Numbered from the stretch's first letter, positions 29,075 to 37,679 are shown. The stretch: 64,000 nucleotides of DNA from Cymbomonas tetramitiformis (GCA_001247695.2 LGRX02035043.1:1-64000), one strand, 5' to 3'. Made by a program: numbers and translations. The notes: generated by a model not told the origin, from the sequence alone.

Positions 29075-29542
29075 CTATCTATTCCAATAATCTTTTCCAT
29101 ACGGGACGAAGATCTCGGCACCCTTCTTAACATTCTTCGTAAGCTTCACATTTCCAACAGAATTTATTTTGGCATTCTGAGAACAACCGGTTCGTTTTGC
29201 ATCTCGTGCTGTACAACTATTGTATTTGCCGGCTATTGAGTTGGTTTTTTCAGCATCAAAGAATGTATTGGCATTCTTTTGCCATATGTGAGTTCTATCA
29301 TTCATCGGTGGCAACTGGTCACCATCAAGTTTGATCGTGCCCACGGTATATCGTCCTACCATGGTACCTTTTATTAAATCAACTCTTGCAAATCCACCTT
29401 GTCCGGAGTCGGGTATGGTAGACTCTTTTACATTAATTTGTCTATGAGCCCAACACATTGGTGACCATTTGCATGTCATATTCTTACATCGTTGTCCATT
29501 CTTTTTGATAGCGACACATCGTTCACACGGTGTGCGTTTCAT
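29075..29542 (-). CDS. SET-domain protein with N-terminal zinc-binding motif
   Basis: A 155-residue protein, taking the ATG at 29542 (MKRTPCERC) because the longer frame begins with TTG inside a repeat. Residues 1-30 form a Cys-rich knuckle (CERC, RCKNMTCKWSPMCWAHR) like that found in many algal virus proteins. The rest is a small SET fold: SGQGGFARVDLIKGTMVGRY, then the catalytic knot region AGKYNSCTARDA with SQNAKI, equivalent to the NHSC/NA motif, and GAEIFVPYGKDYW, equivalent to the GEE..YG.DYW motif. Proteins of this kind methylate lysine in histones or viral proteins. In a provirus it could modify host chromatin or a virion protein, which is inference. Confidence 0.72.
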   Translation of the reverse strand: MKRTPCERCVAIKKNGQRCKNMTCKWSPMCWAHRQINVKESTIPDSGQGGFARVDLIKGTMVGRYTVGTIKLDGDQLPPMNDRTHIWQKNANTFFDAEKTNSIAGKYNSCTARDAKRTGCSQNAKINSVGNVKLTKNVKKGAEIFVPYGKDYWNR

Positions 29543-29556
29543 CTTATAGTATAAAA

Positions 29557-29642
29557 CGTTATTTGTTGCCAATATTGAATTATATTATATATATTATAGC
29601 AACAATCTTAGATTGTTGCCGTTGTTTCGGCAACATTCATCG
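29557..29642. repeat. palindromic repeat, internal copy 4 (variant, inverted orientation)
   Basis: The family is recognisable in reverse orientation (CGTTATTTGTTGCC, then the core GAATTATATTATATATATTA). The far arm is replaced by two smaller hairpins (CAACAATC and GATTGTTG; GTTGCC and GGCAAC). It lies between the SET gene start and the end of the primase-helicase gene. Confidence 0.75.
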
Positions 29643-32495
29643 CTATTTTAGAAATTGTCTTATTGCTGGTACAAAATGATTCCACTTCCTTGTATGTACA
29701 TATTTATCAACAATGTTGTTACTTCCGGGGAGACGAATTCGAACACGCTTCCCTTTTGTATCTCTCTCGATCGAGTGCACATCTGTTCCGAAGTATGCAT
29801 TTAATGCTTTACAAATAACACTTGGGTATATTTTTGAGCCCGTGAATCCTATCATAAAAAATTCTTTGAATTTCTCAATATCGATGTTCCAAGATGGATT
29901 GTTTGGTAACTCTAAGGTATCAATAGCTCCATTTTGATAAAACAAACTCCATACTATATGATTTTCGTTTTGATAGAACATTTTGAATTTTCGAACAAAG
30001 TTGATCAATTTTCTATTCCACAAATCCTTGACGAAATGCTCGGGTATGTTTTCTTCAAATTGATTTTGAAAATGATACTTAGCTATTTGAAGCTTATCGG
30101 TCATTGATGATTGATTCTTATATACCAATGGGTTCAGTTTTTCATGTATATCTACAATATCAGTATTTTCGATGTTTCCATATGCAAAATACGCCGTGGC
30201 ATCGAACTCGTCCAATTTATTCCAAACGATTTCCTTTGAACCGTTGTACATTTCAAAATTGATATAACCACACTTTTCAAAAAAGTAACTATACACCGAG
30301 TCATTCCTTGCTAAGAATTCTTCTTGATATATCAATGCTAATTTTCGATAGATTATGCAATCGGGTGCGTTGTATGGCATCGTAAATCCTTTGGTAATCT
30401 TTTCATACTTCTTATAGAATAGATGTAAGTGATTAGTATGATATTGTCTTACTCTCCCCAGGTTTTGGAAGAAGTTTCTCGGTTCTACGGTATTTGGGTC
30501 GAGAAAGGCGAACTTTTTGTGGAAATGCAATCGTTCATAATTGACACCGACAGTTATTGATACATTGCTAATGATTAATCGTTTTGTCGACCAAACGGTA
30601 TCCACATCACAAGTCGTTTGTTTATCGTTGCCATCGGACATTGCATGATAGCACATGATATCATCTTTTTCCAAGTTGGTCTCTTGTAAAATGATATCTT
30701 TGAATGTATCCATTCCATAACAATAGATGCCTTTTCCTTTTTTGAAGTCAGTTTTGTATGGATAGAAGAGAGTGATATTATATCCTTTGTTTAATTCATC
30801 TATCAATGATTGTCTCCATACATCTTTGTTATCGTACTTGATGACCCTTTGTGGTGGTGGAATGAACTCATTACCAAGTGTTAGCACTCTTTCAGGTCGC
30901 AATAGGCCGAGCCATTCTATCATCGCTTTATGAGGAAAGGCATCCATTATGATTATCTTTTTGGCATTCCTCATCAATTGGAGAAACACTCGCCAGTTTT
31001 CCGGAAGATGTTTATGGTGTGTTGTGTCATTTATCAATACCTGTTTAAAAGTTTCTAATTCATCCAAAACGATGATATCAAATGCTTTTTCTTGGTCAGC
31101 AAATGGATCAATGACTTTGTATTGACTTTCCATAGACATGGTTAATCGTTTCTCTTTGGTAATCTTCGGGTCTTTCGGTTTGAATGACTTGTAGTTTTTG
31201 AATCCCAAATGATTTAATCGAAAGGTGACGTTGTTGGCATAGGAAATTCTTGGAGAGTACCACATAACACTTGATCGTTTTTCATATTTCTCAAGATAAT
31301 TGATAGTAGCTTTGGTCTTTCCCACTCCCATATACGATGTAAGATATATTATCGGCGATTGATTCAATGCTTGATGAATGTCTTCGCAAGATAGATATCT
31401 TTCATCATTCATATACATGTTTGTTTCTACATCACAATTTTCAATAAAGTTCACACAATTCCGATCATATTCAAACAACTTTGGATAGAATCGTATAAGC
31501 AAATTTTTGATAAAGTTATCGCCGGGATTAAAGGAATCATTTGCTCTATGCCAATAGTCTTCGTACCTCTCAAGTCTCTTTGTATCATTATCCTTTTGCG
31601 ATACCCATTTCAAAAATTGTTCCATTGATATATTACTATGATATGACCAAATCATTATCATCCATGTGATTGTATGATGCAATGATTGTTCGTGACCTCT
31701 CGGCTTATTGGGTATCATCGATAGGATTTGTGGATACGATGTCGTATACCAATTGAAATCTTTCGGGATTTCTAATTGAAAACCAACTATCGTACTCAAA
31801 TCAATATTAGAATGTTGTTTCTCCAAATGATGATTATCGTGAAACTCCCAATCTAATGTGCTTGCATCGATACTATCTTCATCGAAATCTACCAATACAC
31901 AATGCTTTGTCAAGATCGGACTACCTTCAATATACTCTTGCATTCTTATTTCATTAGGTTTCGATTGATTGATACATTTGAAGTTTCTATTTGATGTGTA
32001 AATACCATTATCTACATATTTGATATCAGATGTCCATGTTCGAAAGGGTGCCATATCATTCAAATTTTTGAAGTAGTAATTTGATAAGACGATATGGTAT
32101 GACCAATTTGGTATTCCTTTTTTCGGAAGAATCGAACCACTAATTTGCATATTGGCATTTGGGAATTTATCGAGAATAGTTGTTTTCAATACGTTTAGAT
32201 TTATTTCTTCCTTCCCATCAATATCAAAGAATACCTTTCTTTTTACATGAGATTGTATAACTTCATTTATACCATGATTACTTTCTAACAATTTCGATAA
32301 TTCTTCATCATTTACTTTTGTCCAAAGAGATGCTTGATGATTGGGACTTTCGGCTTTGATTGAAATTTGTTGAGCTTTTATCGTAGACAAGACATAATCT
32401 TGAGCCCCAAACGTTTTTGAAATATTCTTAATCCATTTGAGACCGAGATAATTAACAATAGCATGCTTACTCTTATCGATGTTTGCGAAATCCAT
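29643..32495 (-). CDS. primase-SF2 helicase fusion (AEP primase plus UL9/origin-binding-type helicase)
   Basis: A 950-residue protein. The N-terminal third is an archaeo-eukaryotic primase-like domain: catalytic VFFDIDGKEE at about residues 88-97, SYHIVLSNY at about 131 and DNGIYTSNRNFKC at about 161-173, the D..VYT..R.F motif of viral primases. The helicase has Walker A YMGVGKTKATI at about 394-404, DEXX box IIVLDELETF at about 479, a motif III-like IIIMDAFPHK, motif V SNVSITVGVNY and motif VI NLGRVRQ near 690. This matches SF2 helicases of the herpesvirus origin-binding type rather than the SF3 helicases common in virophages. It probably unwinds and primes during replication beside pPolB. 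Confidence 0.75.
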   Translation of the reverse strand: MDFANIDKSKHAIVNYLGLKWIKNISKTFGAQDYVLSTIKAQQISIKAESPNHQASLWTKVNDEELSKLLESNHGINEVIQSHVKRKVFFDIDGKEEINLNVLKTTILDKFPNANMQISGSILPKKGIPNWSYHIVLSNYYFKNLNDMAPFRTWTSDIKYVDNGIYTSNRNFKCINQSKPNEIRMQEYIEGSPILTKHCVLVDFDEDSIDASTLDWEFHDNHHLEKQHSNIDLSTIVGFQLEIPKDFNWYTTSYPQILSMIPNKPRGHEQSLHHTITWMIMIWSYHSNISMEQFLKWVSQKDNDTKRLERYEDYWHRANDSFNPGDNFIKNLLIRFYPKLFEYDRNCVNFIENCDVETNMYMNDERYLSCEDIHQALNQSPIIYLTSYMGVGKTKATINYLEKYEKRSSVMWYSPRISYANNVTFRLNHLGFKNYKSFKPKDPKITKEKRLTMSMESQYKVIDPFADQEKAFDIIVLDELETFKQVLINDTTHHKHLPENWRVFLQLMRNAKKIIIMDAFPHKAMIEWLGLLRPERVLTLGNEFIPPPQRVIKYDNKDVWRQSLIDELNKGYNITLFYPYKTDFKKGKGIYCYGMDTFKDIILQETNLEKDDIMCYHAMSDGNDKQTTCDVDTVWSTKRLIISNVSITVGVNYERLHFHKKFAFLDPNTVEPRNFFQNLGRVRQYHTNHLHLFYKKYEKITKGFTMPYNAPDCIIYRKLALIYQEEFLARNDSVYSYFFEKCGYINFEMYNGSKEIVWNKLDEFDATAYFAYGNIENTDIVDIHEKLNPLVYKNQSSMTDKLQIAKYHFQNQFEENIPEHFVKDLWNRKLINFVRKFKMFYQNENHIVWSLFYQNGAIDTLELPNNPSWNIDIEKFKEFFMIGFTGSKIYPSVICKALNAYFGTDVHSIERDTKGKRVRIRLPGSNNIVDKYVHTRKWNHFVPAIRQFLK

Positions 32496-32544
32496 ATATA
32501 CTTATATATACATAATATTCTTTAAATATGTTTATAAGAATAAG

Positions 32545-32604
32545 CGATGAATGTTGCCAAAACACTAATATATATAATATAATTCAATTCTGGCAACAAA
32601 TAAC
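32545..32604. repeat. 61-bp palindromic repeat, internal copy 5
   Basis: Arms CGATGAATGTTGCC and GGCAACAAATAACG around CTAATATATATAATATAATT. The right part overlaps the stop of the small gene at 32584. Confidence 0.88.
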
Positions 32605-32778
32605 GTTTTTTAACATCGCTCGACGTCGTCGTTGATATTCCCTCATTTTTTCTCGATGCAATTCTTTATGATTTTCGTACCATGTTTTTTGATGCTTACG
32701 GTTCAAAGCCTTCGTTTTTTCAAGATGAGTCTCTCTATACTTCCTTTGAGCTTTTAATTGAGCTTCAGTCAAAGCCAT
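32584..32778 (-). CDS. small basic helical protein
   Basis: A 64-residue protein (MALTEAQLKAQRKYRETH, then REYQRRRRAMLKN) that is strongly basic and predicted to be wholly helical. Small proteins of this kind (Arg/Lys-Tyr-Arg repeats) are frequent in algal viruses. Nucleic-acid binding is likely. Its 3' end lies within a 61-bp palindrome, so the palindrome forms part of its coding sequence. Confidence 0.5.
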   Translation of the reverse strand: MALTEAQLKAQRKYRETHLEKTKALNRKHQKTWYENHKELHREKMREYQRRRRAMLKNVICCQN

Positions 32779-32824
32779 ATTAATATATGTACTTATATTT
32801 ATTCTTAAATGAAAACAAAGAAAA

Positions 32825-32845
32825 GGAACAATCGGAGATTGTTCC
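32825..32845. terminator. perfect 9-bp-stem palindrome
   Basis: GGAACAATC and GATTGTTCC separated by GGA. The same core (ACAATCGGAGATTGT) occurs in both TIRs (for example near 12460 and 36405), so it belongs to the element. A hairpin terminator or a binding site for a viral protein is possible. Confidence 0.45.
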
Positions 32846-33033
32846 CGATAACTGTAAAAAGTTCTTTTTAATTTTCTCTCTATTCCCAGGGAAATACTTA
32901 GCGAAAAACAGTTTTCAATTTACGATTATGATGACACTACAGTATCAGTACGCAGTACATTTTTCATTTTCGATCAAGACGGTAACGTGGCGGTCACCAG
33001 ATCAAGTGTCCAAAAGCGGTTCAAAAAGTGGAG

Positions 33034-33183
33034 ATGACAGCCGACCTCGAAGTGTCGCTCTATGTGTCATCCGTTGTTCTCACCTTGGCGGCGTATCGTA
33101 TCTTAAGTTGGCAACCGAACTATTTTCTTCACTTTTTGTGGTGCAGCAGTACACAATACGAAAATAGGGGTGCAGCAGTATAA
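33034..33183 (+). CDS. possible 49-residue membrane protein
   Basis: An ATG-initiated frame encodes an acidic N-terminus (MTADLEV), one hydrophobic segment (YVSSVVLTLAAYRIL) and a tail that runs into repeats. In the base composition of this arm it could be a viral membrane protein remnant. It may also be chance, and I see no family. Confidence 0.22.
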   Translation: MTADLEVSLYVSSVVLTLAAYRILSWQPNYFLHFLWCSSTQYENRGAAV

Positions 33184-33360
33184 ACGAGATGCAGCAGTAG
33201 AAAATAGTAGTGCATTAGTATATAAACCAAGGTGCGGCAATACAAAATAGCAGTGCAGTAGTATAAACGGGTGCAGCAGTGCAAAATACGAAAATAGTAG
33301 TGCAGCATTTATATAAGAGAAGTGCAGCAGTACAAAATAGTAGTGCAGTAAACAAAATAT
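33150..33360. repeat. degenerate short tandem repeats (GTGCAGCAGTA type)
   Basis: About ten imperfect units around GTGCAGCAGTACAAAATAG. No coding potential. Confidence 0.75.
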
Positions 33361-34130
33361 CAAGTAAGTAATTATAAACACAAACAACGTTTTCTGGTTA
33401 TAAATGCATTGAGCGTTCACTGTTCACATGCCTGTATATATTTCTTGAAATCATTAATATAAACGATACACGGACCTATAAATTAAATATATAATATCAG
33501 AAATATCAAGTAAATAATTATAAACATAATCAACGTTTTCTGGTTATAAATGCATTGAACGTTCAATGTTGACATGACGGTTTATATTTCTTGAAATCAT
33601 TAGTATAACCGATACGCATACCAACAAATTAAATATATGCTAACATAAATATCCGAATTTTATTTTCAGACGGATACAATTATACACGCAGTTAACGTTT
33701 TGTGGTTATAAATACTTTGAGCGTTCAATGTTCACATGACTGTATAAATGATACACTTACCAAAAAAATAAATATATGCTAACAGAAATATCCGAATTTT
33801 ATTTTCAGACGGATACAATTATACACGCAGTTAACGTTTTGTGGATATAAATACTTTGAGCGTTCATTGTTCACATGACTGTATAAATGATTTGGAATCA
33901 TTATTATAAATGATACACTTACCAAAAAAATAAATATATATTTGCAGAAATATCCGAATTTTATTTTCTGACGGATACAATTATACACGCAGTTAACGTT
34001 TTGTGGTTATAAATACTTTGAGCGTTCACGGTTCAAATGACCGTATAAATAATTTGGAATCATTAGTATAAACGATACACTTACCCAAAAAAATTATATA
34101 TTTTCAGAAATATCCGAATTTTATTTTCAG
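33355..34130. repeat. about five tandem copies of a 140-160 bp unit
   Basis: Units start near 33355, 33499, 33646, 33787 and 33948. Each contains AAATATCCGAATTTTATTTT or AAATATCAAGTAA, then CGTTTT(G/C)TGGTTATAAAT, GAGCGTTCA and TTCACATGA. The AT-rich composition matches the virus. No gene. It could be an origin, an enhancer or a relic of tandem duplication. Confidence 0.85.
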
Positions 34131-34280
34131 ACAAAATGCGAAAATATAATTATATCACATATTCGTATATATTTGAGTTACGACGATTTCACAGATATAT
34201 AAATAGTAATAACATGATCGGTTCTAAACACACGTATGTATATATATATATACAATTCTTATGAAGGCGCGTTGCGTTGG

Positions 34281-35505
34281 ACCCTCCCGTCTCCTCTCCT
34301 GTATCAATACGGAAAAGTTTTTTAAGACTGCGCCCAGTGGGGGGGCTCCGCCCCCCCACATAACTACACCTTTTTTTTTGGACTGCGCCCCGTTACCCTG
34401 AACCTTTTTCTTTTAAACTGCGCCCACAGGCTCCACCCCCACAACACCCCTGGGGTTCAAACACTTTTGTAAATACTGCCCCGGTGGGGGCTCCGCCCAC
34501 GTAAAAGTACACTTTTTTTTTTCAGTATTGTGAGCCCAGTGGGGGGCTCCGCCCACTCACACCCCCATACGTACACTTTTTTCCCCAGTAGCCCAGGTGA
34601 GGGCTCCGCCCCCCACACCCCCATTTTTTCAGACTGAGCCCAGTGGGGCTCACCCCCTTTCACCCCCCGTAAGTACTTTTTTTCCCAGACTGAGCCCAGT
34701 GGGGGGCTCCATACACCCCCAAATGTACACTTTTTTTCAGACTGAGCCCAGTGGGGGCTCCGCCCCCCCACACCCCCCCGTTAGTACACTTTTTTTCTTC
34801 GTGCCTGTGTCACCAACTTGCATTCTGGGAGCTTTGCAGACTGCGTCACATGTCGTGAAACTTGGCGATCACCTATCTGAACACAACGTGTCGACGACGA
34901 CAACGACAACGCTTTTGTCATCGTCACCGTGTCCTGTGACACTGCACTGCACTGGCACTGCACTGTCTCAGACTGTCACCAACTTGCACTCTGTCAGACT
35001 GTCACCAACTTGCACTCTGGGAGCTCGAGCTCTGCGAGCTCCTGTGTATAATTCCCAACGCTCATGACACTGTCACCAACTTTCATTCTGGGAGCTTTGC
35101 GGACTGCGTCACATGTCGTAAAACCTGGCGACCACCTACCTGATCACAAAAGTGTGACCACGACCACACACGAGCTCTGCGAGCTCCTGTGTATAATTCC
35201 CAACGCTCATGACACTGTCACCAACTTTCATTCTGGGAGCTTTGCGGACTGCGTCACATGTCGTAAAACCTGGCGACCACCTACCTGATCACAAAAGTGT
35301 GACCACGACCACACACGAGCTCTGCGAGCTCCTGTGTATAATTCCCAACGCTCATGACACTGTCACCAACTTTCATTCTGGGAGCTTTGCGGACTGCGTC
35401 ACATGTCGTAAAACCTGGCGACCACCTACCTGATCACAAAAGTGTGACGACGTACTCGACGACACATTAAACGCCGCATGGGCCCTCCGTCGGAGACGGG
35501 AGGGT
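34281..35505. repeat. GC-rich insert with tandem repeats inside the PLV
   Basis: Composition changes abruptly to GC-rich. 34320-34800 holds about eight units of GAGCCCAGTGGGGGCTCCGC type, each followed by a T-run. 34805-35450 holds a 145-bp tandem repeat (copies at about 35064, 35209 and 35354, plus a diverged copy near 34805). The outer edges share a 14-bp inverted sequence (ACCCTCCCGTCTCC at 34281 and its complement at 35492-35505). It may be a nested non-autonomous element. No target duplication was found. Confidence 0.6.
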
Positions 35506-35904
35506 ATAAACTTATACTTAGTCTTAATATAAAGTCTCAATATAAAGTCTAAACAAAGTCAAACGCGAAATACTTATTTCATTATTACTTCCCCCCAAAT
35601 TATATATTATACCAGACTGATTTTAAACCACAAGATATCTACACGAATCTGACGATTTACAATTTTATTCAGCACGCGGAATTAAAATAGTAAAAAGAAA
35701 TCGCCCGAACGAATCAGAGGGAGGCATCGTCTGTGATTAGCAAAAGAATGCCAAAATAAATGCATTAACAGTGCAAAACAAAATATAAAAATTCGCGTAC
35801 TATTTGACCGTACCGGGCACACGTCCGTTGGTAAAGTAAACGTTTGAGGGTTGCATATCTTATGTTTTAACGATGAAAAGCGAAGTTTACACATTAATAA
35901 TGTA
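35506..35904. other. AT-rich stretch with possible methyltransferase remnant
   Basis: No intact gene. One minus-strand frame (within 35682-35966) contains FTLPTDVCPVRSNSTRIF, which recalls the RYPT.V segment that follows the catalytic motif in related methyltransferases. The 3' half of the neighbouring methyltransferase may therefore survive here out of frame. Weak evidence. Confidence 0.3.
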
Positions 35905-36300
35905 TTATGGACTCCCCCAAAAACGATATGGGTCGTCATAAGATACGAACGAAGTCCGATAAGCAATGTATAACATTTCGTGCGATCGGAGTGGTTGATG
36001 ATTGCAATGATAGAATCCAGAACTCATCGATTTCTGCCATACAATATCATATTTGAACATTCTTTCATTGCTGGATATTAACTTATGTCCAAATCGAGTT
36101 GTACAAAAAAATACATATGCAGTTCGGGGTTTACCGATACGTTTCAGTTCTTTCCATAATCGAGCTAAATCAATAATTTGGTTATCAAATTTACATGCAG
36201 TTTGATTATAAGGCAAGTCTAAAATAACCAGATCGATTGAATTATTATCAATGTTCGGTAAAATATCAAAACAATCAGCGTTGAATATTTGAGTTTCCAT
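35905..36300 (-). pseudogene. truncated DNA adenine methyltransferase
   Basis: 131 residues from the ATG at 36300. The N-terminal half of a beta-class (Mod-type) DNA N6-adenine methyltransferase is present: FNADCFDILPNI, then the catalytic DLPYNQT (DPPY-type motif IV) at about residues 33-39 and TAYVFFCTTRFG. The SAM-binding motif (FxGxG) that follows in this class is missing, because the frame stops after RFWGSP. The protein is therefore half the usual size and probably inactive. The ATG abuts the inner edge of the right TIR (36301). Confidence 0.65.
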
Positions 36301-36878
36301 AAGATATCGGAAGAGAAAAACGGTAAATGTATCCCAAACACTAATATATATAATATAATTCAATATGGGCAACAAATCCCGTATAGACTTATAAATGACA
36401 CAATCTCCGATTGTTTCCGATCACGGGGAATGTATCCAAAACAGTAATATGTTATATAATATATGATATGAGCAACAATTCCCGTATAGACTTATAAATG
36501 ACACAATCTCCGATTGTTTCCGATCACGCGGAATGTATCCAAAACAGTAATATATGATATAATATATGATATTGGCAACATTTCCCGTGATCCAAACCGG
36601 GGATTAATACTAAAGTAATATATTCTCACTTTGGAACACAATCACACAATGGATATATGTTAGCGAGCTTGGGGAAGCGAGCGATGCAAGGCGGGCGTGG
36701 GCGGTAAGTAGGCGGTCACGGTGTCGACTTATGAAGATTTGCCATAGATAACCGTAGGTGCTCACTACATGGGAAGCGTTCCGAAATACTGGGAAATCCT
36801 GGCAAAATACACAAGGTACTTAAGGAATACAGTTGTATTTAATAAGGATACTCCCCCTCTACACGCTTCCCATGTAGT
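36301..36878 (-). repeat. right terminal inverted repeat of the PLV
   Basis: Reverse complement of 12115-12649. It ends with the same 15-bp terminal sequence (CGCTTCCCATGTAGT) and contains the same internal inverted copy near 36764-36778. About 43 bp longer than the left copy. Confidence 0.92.
36321..36587. repeat. three copies of the 61-bp palindromic repeat (right TIR)
   Basis: Copies at 36321-36381, 36424-36484 and 36527-36587, each 61 bp. The first has the internal-type core (CTAATATATATAATATAATT). The other two have the TIR-type core (ATATGATATAATATATGATA). Confidence 0.9.
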
Positions 36879-36884
36879 TCGTTC
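36879..36884. repeat. right 6-bp target-site duplication
   Basis: TCGTTC, identical to 12109-12114. After it the host TIR-SAM-ARM sequence resumes. Confidence 0.9.
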
Positions 36885-37679
36885 ATCAGAACCCCCACGA
36901 GCTCGATGAAGTCCTTGCCGCGCTCCACTTCGTCGATGTGTTCCACAGGTGCTGCTGCTGCAGCATCAGCTGGTAGGAGTGCCGGCAGGTCGCACCTCGG
37001 CGTAGTTGCGGGCAAACTTGTTGATCTCGAGCTTACTGAGGCCCACATCGATTGCCAGGATGTCCTTGTTCACATCCTGCAGGTCCTCCAGAGTGCTCAT
37101 CCCGAGCTCTGCGAGCTTGTCAGCGAATTGGGAGAGGTTGATTTCGTTGAGGAAGGAGTGGACCTCTGTGTTTAGCGAGGAAGACCAGCTGGACGTGTGT
37201 TTTGGAGCGCTGTTTATCCTCTACACGCTCATGCTCACGCAAATATCCCACGCAGTATTGGATAGCGCCTCTGTGCAGATCAATAAAGTCGAGACTGCCC
37301 AAGAAATGCAAGTCCTTATGCAGGGGTTCCCTCCATGAACTCGCCAATCCTTGTTCTCAACACGGATCACTGGTTGAATGTATTTCCCAGCCTCCACTGC
37401 CCACCTCAGCTCCTTCAGGCAAAAGAGTCTCTCGAAATATGCTCAACCAGATTGGCCGCCGCCGTCCGTGATAATGGCGATTACACTCGCGGAGTTCTTC
37501 ACCCTTTCCTCAATGGCCACCTCTTCTCGGTGCTGCATATTCACATCGAGCCAGATAGTGCGTCTTAGCTTTTCCAAAGAATGATTGAGTTTCTCTGCCA
37601 ATATACTGTAACAGCGCCCGGGTTACGCAGTGTGGGAAATAAAGATATCCCACTTTGCAGGAGGGTTCCGAGGAGCCAT
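36885..37679 (-). pseudogene. 5' half of a TIR-SAM-ARM gene: TIR and SAM domains
   Basis: From an ATG at 37679 the minus strand reads APRNPPAKWDIFISHT, the first strand of a TIR domain, then an in-frame stop. The same frame continues with LEKLRRTIWLDVNMQ and VKNSASVIAIITDG. A frameshift follows, then LFCLKELRWAVEAGKYI, in which the Glu of KEL corresponds to the catalytic Glu of NADase TIRs. A second shift precedes HFLGSLDFIDLHRG. A SAM domain lies at about 37175-37020 (VHSFLNEINLSQFADKL, LAELGMSTLEDLQDV, LSKLEINKFARNYAE). The next exon-like segment (VEHIDEVERGKDFIEL) reaches the PLV. The domain set is that of SARM1, but the order here is TIR first. Several lesions indicate a pseudogene or sequence errors. 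Confidence 0.75.

Larger units (their letters stand above)
12115..36878. mobile_element. integrated Polinton-like virus (PLV), complete provirus
   Basis: A 24,764-bp AT-rich element with terminal inverted repeats and a 6-bp target duplication (TCGTTC). Inside are the hallmark PLV genes: double jelly-roll major capsid, minor capsid, FtsK/HerA-type packaging ATPase, retroviral-type integrase and protein-primed family B DNA polymerase. These are joined by a primase-helicase, a lipase-like protein, a SET protein, a retropepsin-like protease and fibre-like proteins. The core coding frames look intact; only the methyltransferase at the right end looks damaged. It could therefore be a recent or still-functional provirus, which is inference. 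Assignment to PLVs rather than virophages or Mavericks rests on capsid sequence character and on the lack of a recognisable adenovirus-type cysteine protease. Confidence 0.92.

Noticed and set aside
32787..33167. 126-codon plus-strand frame
   Set aside because: It crosses the palindrome at 32825 and low-complexity AT-rich DNA and has no domain; a shorter membrane-like frame inside it is kept only at low confidence.
35064..35433. Two identical 74-codon frames
   Set aside because: Products of the 145-bp tandem repeat, not genes.
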